A stretch of 64,000 nt of DNA from Leishmania mexicana MHOM/GT/2001/U1103. Lineage: Eukaryota > Euglenozoa > Kinetoplastea > Trypanosomatida > Trypanosomatidae. Under the pieces are notes generated by a model. That model did not search any database. It saw only the letters and a list, made by a program, of their open reading frames with translations, and was not told the DNA's origin. The translations under genes were made by a program, and so were the position numbers. Location: NCBI RefSeq assembly GCF_000234665.1, contig NC_018333.1:805001-869000 (forward strand), read 5' to 3'. Positions 9,233 through 19,800 of the stretch are shown one piece after another; position 1 is the first letter of the stretch, and each line of letters starts with the position of its first letter.

Positions 9233-11150
9233 GGCGACTTCGGCGAAGCAGGCGATGCGAGAAAAACGAAACGAAACCGCAAGATGAGTGAGAGCGCAGA
9301 GAAGGGGGGAGGGGTTTGCCAGGGCCGAAGCGCAACCCGCACAACGACAACTAGGGAGCAACGCCGTAGCCGAATCCGTTTGGCGAGGTGTGAGGGACGG
9401 TGGTCGAGGACGTGATATCTCAAAGGAGGGGACTGAGCGAAGCGGAGAACAAGGATACGTTACGCGAGAGGGAGAGAAAGATAGCGACACACACACACAG
9501 CGAAAGACTGCTCGGTTACTCGGCGTGCTGCCTTGTCTCTCTGAATTTTAAAAGAAAGGGAGCAAAGCAAGAAGTTAGAGGGGTGTGCGTTATCGGGTTA
9601 TGGGCGGGGGGCGAGCACCAAGACTCCGTAAACAAATATGCACTGTAGTGGTCTTCTTCTCCGGATGATGAACGGGACAAGAAGTAAAGAACACGAACAG
9701 CAGGCACGAGCGGCGGCACAAGAGATAACACAACCACAGGAGAACAAGGGAAATCTTAATAACAGGATAGCAAGATACGTTTGAGAAGACACACACAAAC
9801 AGAGAGGGAGAGAACAGAAAAAATAAACAAACAACGAGTGCGCGAGCAAGCCTGGAGGAGGGCGTGGAGTTGTGTCCTCGTGAGAGACTGCGCCGTTTCT
9901 GTGGAGAGTGTGAAAGAGAGAGGAAAGAGTGCGAGAGAAAGAGAAAAGGGCGGAGATAGAATGGCAAGGGCGGTGATGCTCGAACCCCATCACTCGGGCG
10001 CAGAGCGAGGATGACGAAGCTCGGCTGCAGTGGCGCTACAGGCTAGCTCATGTACTCTTGTACACCTCCGAGAGAGCGCAGGCATTGTTGTGAAAGCAGA
10101 CACGCTTCTCTTGCCTGTGGAGGCCTGTTGGTAACCTCATGTCTCATTTCCCCAGCAGATGATGCCGGAAGGGGAATGCACGAGAAACATCGACGCCTTC
10201 CTCACAGAGAAGCAGTGAAGACGGGGGCCTTGGGTGTGGAGAACAGGGAGGTACAGCGAGAACAGGAGAGGGAAAAACCAGCTGGCACGCGTGCGTGAGG
10301 CAGACATCACTCTACCAGCCCGGAAAACTGGACAGAGGAAGAGAAGAGAGCGTAGCTTCCTGCTATCCCGTCTCTGTGCGCTTCCCCGTCTCTTCCTCCA
10401 TCACGGCGCCAAAACGCGAACACCAACACGAAGACGGGATTGGTCGGAAATAAGGAGTCGATCGCCGCAAGGGCGAGTGCCCTTTTTCCCTTTTTGCTTC
10501 CAACGCGTCCGCTCACCCACCAAAAGGGTCAACGAATATACGCGTACACAACCGCAGCTGTGTATGTACCCCTGTTGCACTTGCGGCTGTTCATCAAGGA
10601 CATATTGGGTCAATCAGCACCATTGGGCGCCGCGCAGTCTATGGCACTACCACCGCATAAAAAGCAGGCCAGGTGCGGGATCACCCTCAACATCACCGCA
10701 ACGCCGCGAAGACATACAAAAAAAGCGGGCGAATGCGCATAGTTGGTGACCTCTCGACACGATTTGCAGTGAGCTGGCGCTGGCATCATGATCACCGCAC
10801 GCCTCCTCGAGCCAGCGCCAGCCCAGCCCTGTCAGCCGCCACCACGAGTGTGGGCGCTGGACCCTCACACCACCCAGGCGGTCCCCCGTTCTCACGGTAA
10901 CGGAGGGTGCGACAAGAGCTTCACGAATGGGGGGGCCGCAAGGCGGTGGAGGGGTGGGTGTGTGGGGGGCGTGTGTGACGTGTGGCGCAGCAAACGAACG
11001 CAGCGAGGCGCGCTCTTTTCTCTTTCCCACAGTGTCCGCCAGCGCGTCGCGGCTTCCCTTTGACAGGCGCCCGACGGCACATGTAAACCCTTTGGTCTGT
11101 GTTGATAAACATGCACACGTTGCTGTCCATTCCCCAAAACGTTCGTGCAG
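9233..11150. other. Intergenic region, no gene seen
   Basis: This 1.9-kb spacer lies between the flippase stop and the Rei1 start. It has purine-rich plus-strand tracts (9255-9310, 9420-9480, 9780-9960), a strong 12-bp hairpin (10773-10822) and a G-rich patch near 10926-10970. The Rei1 acceptor is ambiguous: the AG at 9419-9420 follows a long pyrimidine tract, while the AG at 9238-9239 would leave only 5-6 nt of leader. Confidence 0.55.
10773..10822. repeat. GC-rich inverted repeat (12-bp stem) in the flippase 3' UTR region
   Basis: GCTGGCGCTGGC at 10773-10784 is the exact reverse complement of GCCAGCGCCAGC at 10811-10822, with a 26-nt loop. It lies about 330 nt downstream of the flippase stop codon in transcription direction, so it would form a stable stem in the 3' UTR. 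Confidence 0.75.
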
Positions 11151-14100
11151 TCAAATCATGCCGTCTCCTCCATCGTCGTTGTCCATGTTTTGCGCAGTGT
11201 AGTATCGGCTACACAGCATGGAGGAGTCCTCTGGCGTGGCCCCAAACCAGCGCACCCACAACGGCTGCATGCGCTTGTAGTCACGCCTCTTCAGCAGCAG
11301 CCGCTGACGACGAATCTCAGCTTGGCGCAGAACATCGCGCGGGTTAGGCGTCTGAAAGACCATCACCGTGAAGTAGATTATGCTTGGTACCACGAGTGCC
11401 ACTGAGACACCAAACGCCGAAAGGATTCCGGCGGTGTCGAGTGACTTGCGAAACACACCAAAGTACTGAAGTGCTGGGCTGTCACTATAGACACTCGTAG
11501 AGTACACGTAGAAGAGCGGCATACCAAGAAGCATGAGGAGGTTCAGCGGGGTAACGGCGTGCGACTCCCACCACATGGTGTACACCTGCGACAGCATCAG
11601 GGCCGTGTAGGAGACGCTGAACGTCACGTCATTGGACGCCGTACCACCGCTGTCGGCGTACGCGAAGTCGGGCCCGTACAACCGCGTACTTAGCCAAAGC
11701 AGCCCAACAGACTGCAACACGCCACGGACTACAAAAGACCCAAAAAACTCGCCCGGGCGTATGTCGACAGCGTGCCGCGTCATCTTGTACAGGTACGGAT
11801 TTCGCTCCAGCACTACGCGCGACGCACAGCGGTCGAAGCAGTAGAAGATCGTCTGTGGCAGCGTATAGAAGCCGTTCCACATGGTAAGGGAGAAGCTGTT
11901 CCAGAAGGTACCACCAGATACGTGCGTGCCAATTACGTTGTAGACCAGCTGAATGAACGAAATCAGCATCGACTTGTAGAAGCTGTACTTGATCACGTAT
12001 GCGCTTCGGGTGTACGCCTGCTGCCCGTGCACAAACAGCAGCGGACGCAGGTCGGAGAACTGCGTAATGGAGAAATCTGCGGCACGGGCCGCCTGCTGCC
12101 CCTCCTTGCCCGCAATCCCCACGCCCACATGTGCCTCCTGCAGCATCGCGACATCGTTCCCACCGTCGCCGACGGACAGCGTCATGAAGCCGCCGCCGCG
12201 CACAAACCGGACGATGGCGGCCTTCTGGCTCGGGTTCGAGCGCGCGCAGATGACGCTGCTGCAGCGGCTGGATATCTCGCGGAAGCGTGCCCGCAGTGTT
12301 GGGTCTTGTAGGATGGTCTCCAGTACAGTACCACCTTCCACAACTAAGACGGCGATACGCTCGGGGCCGCCGCTCACAAATGCACCGCCACCCGCGTCGC
12401 TCCCGGTTGCCTCCGCGACACTGTCACCTGCCTGCGCCATTGCGCGCAACGGCCTGTTCGAGAGCTGAGACGAGTCGCTCACGTCAAAGCCAAGCACGCG
12501 CGTTTCCAGCGCCTTGCCGCACATCTGCGCCGCAGACGCAGACACGAACTCGCATGCAGCGCTGCTCCGTCGCGACTGCCAGGATGGTGGGGGAGGCAGT
12601 CGCTCCATCGGGAAGGTGAGCAGCTCCTCGCTCCAGCTTCTCGCATTGGTCGCCGCACCGCCCCGCTTGCAGGCGTCTCTGCCGAGGTCCGTGGCAGGCT
12701 GCGTCTGGCTAATGCGAATGACCATGTCACTTGCACGGTAAAGACCGCACGACAGCCCGATCTGCTCTGCCGTCTCCATCTTGTCCCCTGTCAGCATCCA
12801 AACCTTGATGCCGGCGATGAGCATGTCGCTAATCGTCTCCCCCACATCATCCTGCAACTTGTCCTCGATGGCTGTGATGCCGATAATGGTCACGCCAGAC
12901 TCCATCTGCGCACGCAGCGCGTCGAGGTGTGCCTGCCGGCCCTCGGTCAAACAGCTCGCCTCCGCGATGTTGCGCAGGAAGACACTCAGATCCGCCCGTG
13001 TGAGTTCCTTGCACGCGACGAGGAGGGTACGGAAACCGCGGTGGGCGTAGAGAGACAGCTTCGCCGCGCACTCCGGATGGAGAGGAGGTTTTGGGGGGTG
13101 CGCCGAGGCGGCCGAGGATGACGGCCCTGCTGAGGCCATCTCCATCACACGATCGTCGGCGCCTTTCACAATAAACCAAATTCGACCAGAGCCGGACTCT
13201 TCCACAACGACCCCCATCGTCCTCCTCTCAGAGGAGAAGTGGAAGGTGTGGTGCACCGTCCACGTCAGCTCCTCCTCGTCATCGTTGTCTGCCCCTGCAA
13301 CGGATACACTGCTGTCACCGTGGATGCAAGCCCCCACTGCAGCTGCTGCCCCGGTGCTGCTCCTGTCCTCTCCGCGGCCCATGCGAAGCACGGCGCGATG
13401 CTCGCTGCGGTATACCAGTGAGACCCCCAACTTGCGCATCCCCGCGCAAAGAGCAACCTCGTCTGGAGACGCGGCGTGGTAGGCGATCGCCGCGCCACTC
13501 GGGTCGTTGCCCGAAGATGCTTGGGGATGCACGACTTCTACGGTGTTGCACAAGGCGACCATCTGCGCGAATCGCCGCACTGTCACAAGCGTGGCGGTGC
13601 CCTGCTTCTTCAGCTCCTCTGGCATACTCGTGCATGTGGCTTCTATCTTGGAAACAGAGATATGGTGGCCAGGGCAGACGGTGACGGCGTCTAGCTCCAT
13701 CACATTCTGCGTGAGGGTGCCAGTCTTGTCGGACAGGACGTAGTCGATCTGACCGAGGTCCTCGAGAATACTGGAGTTCTTCACCTTGCACCCAATCTGC
13801 TGCGACCGGCCTGACCGCCGCGCCCCCGCTGTCGCTGGGGCCGTATGCATCATCGAGACGTCCCATTCGACCGCTCTCGCCATGTAGTACTTGCACACAT
13901 CCACGACAAACTTGAAGGAGACGGGAATCATGACCGTCGTCAGCAGAAAGAAGCGCAGCGGGTATATGACAGCCGACCCGCTCGCCTCGCTCACTGGCAG
14001 CGGCAGGTACCAGGCCATGTCGTGCACGCTTCCGTTCTTCACAAACCCCATGACGCCAAAGACGAGGGCGTTCAGTATCTGGCACACAAAAATGCAAGCA

Positions 14101-15494
14101 GAGTAACGGCTGACGTCCTTGTCGATTTGCGCCCACTTCACAGGCGCCTCGCGCTTGTTCATGCCAGACTTAGTGTCATCGCCCGTGTACACTGCGACGC
14201 ACACCGCCTGCGCAACGTTTTTCAGGACGCACGACTGGGGGAGGAGATGGTGATGGGTGAGGGGCACTCGCCCCGACGGGGCACCTGCACAAGAGACGGT
14301 CGCCTGGGGACTGAGTTGAAGGTCAGCGCAGCCTTCAAAAGAGTCCATGATCGCTGACGCTGGAGGACACTCTAGGCTCACGCTCGTCAAGGCCGAAATG
14401 ACATTCACGGCTGGAGGCGGCTCCGTCTGCGAACTGACCTCGCAAACCGCGCTTGTGCGCCGCGAGAGACTGCCTGGGTCAACCGTAGTGAACTGAAGGG
14501 TCTCCTTCGGCTTCAGGTCAATCTCGCCATCCAAGTTGTCCGTGCGGATGTACACGGCCGACGTCGCGCCGAGGACGACAACGTCGCATGGAATTTCCTC
14601 GTCCTCGCGCAGCAGCAGCACATCGCCGACGCGAATGTCGGCGTTGATGCGCGAAACCCAGGCCACATTCTCGGCGTCAAGCACCCTTCGAAGCGTGTGG
14701 TTGTATTTGTGGTCCTGTTGGTGCCGCTTCACGTCATCGTAGCCTTCCTTCACGGCGGTCAGCGTAAAAGCGAAAAGGAGTGGTAGCAGCGTGGACAGCG
14801 GGTTTACCGGCGCGATGACCGAAACGAACTGTAGTAAGGCCACGACCAAAAAGTACAAGTTGAGAGGGCGGCTGAACTGCTCGTAGAGGTTCTTGAAGAT
14901 GAAGTTCTGCGCCGTGTAGCGGCTATTGACTACGAGGTTCGTGCAGTACTGATTTGCCACGGCCTCGTCGAGTGGGCGAATGCGGCGCATCCGGGGCTGA
15001 TCAGCGTTGCCGGAGTGACGGCTTTGCACCGGAGCGTAAGTGGCGCGGCTCCGCTGACTGTCCGCTGAGTTTTTGAAGATCCTCGTCGACGAGAGACGCT
15101 GGGCAGCGTTCTTGGAGCAGAGCTGCAGTCGTAATCCTAACCGTCTGCACCACAGGGATGCCGCGGCCCCTACGGAGGTGAGTGTCGCCGCCGCCCTCTC
15201 GCTCGTCGATGGGTGGCGTTTCTGGGCCAAGCCGTTGAAAGCACAGTCACTGCAGCCTGCGTCGCCGCGCGACTCATAGCTGTCCAGCGCACGAGCAAAG
15301 TGGAAGCCGCCGCCGCGCCGCTGAACCGGAAAGGGGTTGGTGGAGGTGCTACGTGGGAAGAGGGGAGTAGAGGCAGAGGAGTTGGGGCAGCAAGTGCTGG
15401 GGGTGGTGGTGATGGGCACACTCAAACCGGGCACCCTGCTCTGCTGGAAAGGTAGCGGGGTAGAGGGGCTCGCCGCCTTTCCAGCACCCACCAT
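11151..15494 (-). CDS. P4-type ATPase (phospholipid flippase), Neo1/ATP9-like
   Basis: This 1447-residue protein carries the full P-type ATPase core: phosphorylation motif DKTGTLTQN (Asp589), nucleotide-domain SPDE (about 676) and KGAD (about 777), TGDK (about 902) and GDGGNDVAM (about 1109). The start of the membrane core, RYTAQNFIFKNLYEQFSRPLNLY, plus the VMIPVSF motif in membrane helix 4, mark it as a P4 lipid flippase. IRTDNLDGEIDLKPKE (about 316-331) is closest to the Neo1/ATP9 (P4B) subgroup, whose members are thought to work without a CDC50 partner. The actuator motif reads DGEI rather than DGET. Long inserts (about 380-410, 705-745, 940-1045) and a roughly 170-residue low-complexity N-terminus make it longer than usual. 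The true start could be internal, because a pyrimidine tract lies within the first 50 codons. It would flip lipids across Golgi, endosomal or plasma membranes. Confidence 0.9.
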   Translation of the reverse strand: MVGAGKAASPSTPLPFQQSRVPGLSVPITTTPSTCCPNSSASTPLFPRSTSTNPFPVQRRGGGFHFARALDSYESRGDAGCSDCAFNGLAQKRHPSTSERAAATLTSVGAAASLWCRRLGLRLQLCSKNAAQRLSSTRIFKNSADSQRSRATYAPVQSRHSGNADQPRMRRIRPLDEAVANQYCTNLVVNSRYTAQNFIFKNLYEQFSRPLNLYFLVVALLQFVSVIAPVNPLSTLLPLLFAFTLTAVKEGYDDVKRHQQDHKYNHTLRRVLDAENVAWVSRINADIRVGDVLLLREDEEIPCDVVVLGATSAVYIRTDNLDGEIDLKPKETLQFTTVDPGSLSRRTSAVCEVSSQTEPPPAVNVISALTSVSLECPPASAIMDSFEGCADLQLSPQATVSCAGAPSGRVPLTHHHLLPQSCVLKNVAQAVCVAVYTGDDTKSGMNKREAPVKWAQIDKDVSRYSACIFVCQILNALVFGVMGFVKNGSVHDMAWYLPLPVSEASGSAVIYPLRFFLLTTVMIPVSFKFVVDVCKYYMARAVEWDVSMMHTAPATAGARRSGRSQQIGCKVKNSSILEDLGQIDYVLSDKTGTLTQNVMELDAVTVCPGHHISVSKIEATCTSMPEELKKQGTATLVTVRRFAQMVALCNTVEVVHPQASSGNDPSGAAIAYHAASPDEVALCAGMRKLGVSLVYRSEHRAVLRMGRGEDRSSTGAAAAVGACIHGDSSVSVAGADNDDEEELTWTVHHTFHFSSERRTMGVVVEESGSGRIWFIVKGADDRVMEMASAGPSSSAASAHPPKPPLHPECAAKLSLYAHRGFRTLLVACKELTRADLSVFLRNIAEASCLTEGRQAHLDALRAQMESGVTIIGITAIEDKLQDDVGETISDMLIAGIKVWMLTGDKMETAEQIGLSCGLYRASDMVIRISQTQPATDLGRDACKRGGAATNARSWSEELLTFPMERLPPPPSWQSRRSSAACEFVSASAAQMCGKALETRVLGFDVSDSSQLSNRPLRAMAQAGDSVAEATGSDAGGGAFVSGGPERIAVLVVEGGTVLETILQDPTLRARFREISSRCSSVICARSNPSQKAAIVRFVRGGGFMTLSVGDGGNDVAMLQEAHVGVGIAGKEGQQAARAADFSITQFSDLRPLLFVHGQQAYTRSAYVIKYSFYKSMLISFIQLVYNVIGTHVSGGTFWNSFSLTMWNGFYTLPQTIFYCFDRCASRVVLERNPYLYKMTRHAVDIRPGEFFGSFVVRGVLQSVGLLWLSTRLYGPDFAYADSGGTASNDVTFSVSYTALMLSQVYTMWWESHAVTPLNLLMLLGMPLFYVYSTSVYSDSPALQYFGVFRKSLDTAGILSAFGVSVALVVPSIIYFTVMVFQTPNPRDVLRQAEIRRQRLLLKRRDYKRMQPLWVRWFGATPEDSSMLCSRYYTAQNMDNDDGGDGMI

Positions 15495-16813
15495 TTCCCC
15501 GTAATCGCGGTGGCCGCTAACAGAGTACAGCTTGAAGGGCAGCGGGTGCTCAAAGGCGTGATCAGAGAAGGACAGGTCACGTGGGTGAGCCGAGCCTTAC
15601 ATATACGGCTGGCGTGCACGTATGCCGTCGTTGAACGACGGATGCGCGCGGTGCAGACACACCACAGCTAGGAGAGTTCACCAAACGGTCGTCCGTACAC
15701 GATGGCCGCTGGGTGATGCGAACCGCGATCAGAGGCCGGTCATGAATAAAAGGAGGAAGACAAGGGTGATGTGAAGCGCGACAGGCGCGGCGGATGCTGT
15801 GGTGTGTGTTGCCGCTAGAGTACACCGAGATCCGATCAAAACGATGAAAGAAAAACGAAAAAAAAAAGATGTCCTGATGTTGTTATGATGTGTGTTGCTG
15901 TTCTTGATTGAGCCGTGCCGATGGAAGCTGCAGGCGGGGTCCCCTCTCGCTTGTTGTGCTGCCTCGTGTCTGTACAGGGTGGCAGGACAAGCAGGTGAGA
16001 ACCGGAGATGGTACGAAAGGGGTAGAAAGACACCGCCGCGCAGCGTGCACCAAGGTTCCGAATGAGTGGGAAGCGGACGTCCCAGAAATCGAGACACGCA
16101 CACACGCACTTACACGTGGGCGAAAATTACAGATGCTAGTCGCACTGTACGGGTAGCTGATAGAAAGGAAAAAGAGGCGACGACGGGGATGTCAAGAGGG
16201 AGGCGGAGGGGGGAGGTGAGAAGTGCCTCTTCAGGAACCTAAAGCATCCACAGCCTGCATCCATCGTGGATGGTGGGCGCTGCCCGTCGGCGTGCCCACT
16301 GATTCACAAACAAGGCGCGCTACCGTTCGACGGAGAACAGGCAGCGGAAAAACAGCTGCGATCCCCTTCCCAGGAGCCGTGGCCTTCTCGCGGCGTCCAT
16401 GCCTCGCTGCTGCTTCTCTCAGCAGCCTCCACGAGATGACTCAACGCGTCATTCCTCCCGAGGTCGGCACGTTTTTCTTCGCCAACACAACGAGTGCAAC
16501 GCTTTCAACACAGATGCAGCCGTGAAGCGAGGATTTCCCCGCCACTTTCATTATCGTTATCCTTCATGTTGTTGTACCTCTTCCAATGCATACGTAGTGT
16601 ACAAACTTGCCAACGACCCCATGGGAGACGCATGCCTCCCCTCCCCCACCCAAGCGCGCGCACGTAGCTGCGGAGAAAGGCAGAGTCAAAGTAAGTCCAG
16701 CTTGACTAAAAGGGAGAAAGCACATGGCAGCAGCGAGAGCGCCAACACTTCATCTCCGCTGCGACTGCTGCGGCAGACAGTGAAGAGGGTACGTGCGGAT
16801 AAGGGGCATTCTA
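15495..16813. other. Intergenic region, no gene seen
   Basis: This lies between the LRR gene's stop and the flippase start. An A-rich patch sits at 15842-15870. No strong acceptor immediately precedes 15494. Candidates are weak, and this is one reason the flippase start is uncertain. Confidence 0.55.
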
Positions 16814-19800
16814 CTACTTGGGCCGCTGATGCGCACGATCCTCTCGCGCCTCGCGCTTTACACGCAGCGGGTCCTGAAGGAATTCCTCGCGCACGTGCTG
16901 CTGGTGCGAGCGAGCGAGCTTCTGCCGCTTCTTTCGAATCTGCGCCGCTACAAGGGGACCCCACTCCTCAGTCAGGGTCGAACCGCTGTTCTTCAGTTTC
17001 CTGTCCACCGCTACGCCGCTACTCGGTGGCTTGCCAGCGATGCGCTGCGGCGCTGCGTCGTCCCTGATCACTCCGCTGTGCGACGGAGCGTCACGTGGGA
17101 GTGCAGGGGTGAAGCTGGTGGAGACTGGAAGTGGCGATGCTTCAATGATTGCAGCCACAGCGTGCGAGGGCATCGTCTCCGGAATGTCGAACGGCACGGG
17201 GGCGAGCCCACGCGCCGACTCCACCACGTCATGGAAGAGCACCTCCACTGGCGCCAGAGCAGCGGCGTTGCCGACGAGCCAGTCGTCCACGTTGACCTTG
17301 GGAAAGTCATCGACGTCAATCCCCTCGCTTTTGCCAGCGCGCTCTGGGTACAAAAAACGCCGCAGCCGTGAGCGCAATGCCGCGCCACGCCAAACCGGCT
17401 GGATGCGCTTGACGGCAAGCTCCTCCTGGCGCGCCTGGGACTGCCAATACGCGAGCCGCAGACGGGCCAGCTCGAGGCGAGCCCGTCGAACGAGTACACG
17501 GCCGTGCAGCCACTCCGTGAGGTATGCGCGAGCGAGAAGGGCGACGTGGTCGTGCTGGTGCTGCTTGTAGGAGAAGTTACGAACGTGCGTGCATGCTAGC
17601 GGGTCACCCTCGGCAGACACAGCGAGCGCCGCTGAAGGGGGACGATAAGAGAGGCTGATCCACTCAGACAACACCGCGGCATCGACCCGGTAGTGTTCCA
17701 CATGACGCTGGTGCTCCGCGGTGCGAACGTGAATTTGTGCTGCCGTTAACGCGTTAAGATCCGCCACTGCGGCGGCACTCGGATTACTCGGAGGCTGATC
17801 GCCGTCGCTTTTTGCACAAACAGCGGCAGCCGCGTCAGAGGCGGTGAGCTCCCAGGCCTTAGCGCGGTTCAACGGACGCTCTGCGTACGCCTCACGCAGC
17901 TCCTTCTCCTCCAGTACGTGCTGCAGCTGTGCATCCCAGCACAGGGCGGAAAAGACCTCTCGGTATAGCTGGGGGGTGGCAGCAGGGAGGTATCGCGACG
18001 ACGACGTGACGAGCGCAGCAAGAGCAGCGTCGGCGTGCCATCCGCAGTCCAGATGATCGTCTGCCTCCGTCCCTGTTGTCGGTGCACGGGAAGATGACGA
18101 GTGGGACTCCGGCATTCGTCGCAGCTCACGCGCGTGTTCCCGACGACAGTTGTTCAGTATCTCCAAAGACGGAACGAGTTCGTGTAGTGCACGAGTCACA
18201 GTTGCTGCAAGTTGCACATCATTGGAGTCCTCGACCAGACAAGGATTCCCCGTGAGATCAAGCTCCTGCAGCCGCGTGCAGCATCTCAGCGGCTCTAGCG
18301 CGCTTAGAGAGGCAAGCCGATTGTGCGATAGCCTCAGCGACCTCAGCCGCGGACAGTGCTGCACTCCGCTAATGTCGCTGATCTCATTACCCTCGACCTG
18401 CAGCACTGTCAGCATCGGAAACCACCCGAGGGCGGCGGCGTCAAGGGAGGCGAGTTTCGTGCGATTCACAAACAGCTGCGTTAAGCAGGGGTAGACGTAT
18501 TGACTCGTTGGAAGCGCACGCAGTGGATTGTGCGAGGCGCACAGCTTGCTGAGCAGCATGGGCGAGTTCGACGTAGCGTCGTCTTCACCTCCATCTGTTC
18601 TTGAAGTCAACGTTGCGAGTTCGTTGCTCCCCACATCCAGCTCGCGCAGCAGCGGCATCGCGCTGACGGCGTGCGCATCAGTCAGTCTGTTGTGAGCTGC
18701 TGACAACTCGCGCAGCTGCACACAGCCCTTGAGGGAGTCGAGGGCAGTCAGCTTGTTCTCTGTGACCGTGCAGCGGACCAACGAGGAGGAGGCGAGCGTA
18801 CTCAGCGGCGTGAGCGAAGCGAGATTATTGGAGGAGACGGTAAGAGACAGCAGGTGAACCCGCGCCGCCAAGGCGTGGTTGCGCGCCGCCGCCACGTGGC
18901 GCAGGTGCGATGTGCGAGAAGAGGGAGCGCTGCCGGCAGAGAGGCGGCGCTGGTCGGGCAGTCCCGTCGCGAGCGCTCTGTCTGTCGTGCCTGTTGGGCC
19001 TGATACGTCCAGGGTATGCAGTTGCGCGTGAGAGACGCTGAGTGACTGCAACGAGGAAAAAGTGCGGACAGCCTCCAACACATCCAGTTGCCGCAGCGGA
19101 TTGCCGCTTAAATCCAACTCCTTCACCACACGCGCGACCGAAACAGCGGCTTTGGGTTCGCACTGTGGCCTGGCACCTTGGGCAGCGCTGAGGCTGAGGT
19201 GACGCAGCTGGCCCCAGTCCACCTGCTGCAGGTCTTCGAGGGAGAGCACAAGTTTCGCCAGGTGCTGGGGTGCCCTCCGTGGGCTGCGTGCCACAGTGTG
19301 GAGCGACGGCCAGAGCAGCCTCACAAATGTGTCGGCGTCCAGCACTCGAGCATCCGCGGCAGCCTGCTTTGCGGGCACACCGCACTCCTCCACGAGAGGG
19401 GGATTCTCGGGGAGCACCACCACAGAGGCTGAAGCTTCGATGCTGTTGAGGCTCTGAGCAGCACCCTTGACATGAGCGCGGTAATGGCCCTCAGCTTCTA
19501 CAAGAAGAGTGCGGACGCTCTCGAGCGTCTTTTGTCGCGTCGAGATCCAGCGCAGCAATGCCGCCCGTTCCCTCAGCAACGGCGCGATCCGCCAAGAATA
19601 CCATTGGCTCTCGCGCAGTGTGTTCTCGTCTAGAGACACCGCTGTGTCAGCAGCAGACGCGTCATCTTCGCCTTGCAGTGTCTGTGAACATGCCCATACA
19701 CGCTGCTGCTCGAAGACGGCGCGAAGCTGTTCCATGGCGCTCTTTGCAGTTGCCATCTCGCCGTCCACCCGTTTCTGGGTGGCCATTCGAGCGCGCTGCT

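Noticed and set aside
9960..10010. Possible tRNA T-arm (GGGTTCGAGC on the minus strand)
   Set aside because: No acceptor stem, D-arm or anticodon arm can be built around it, and the stem is only 4 bp with a 9-nt loop.
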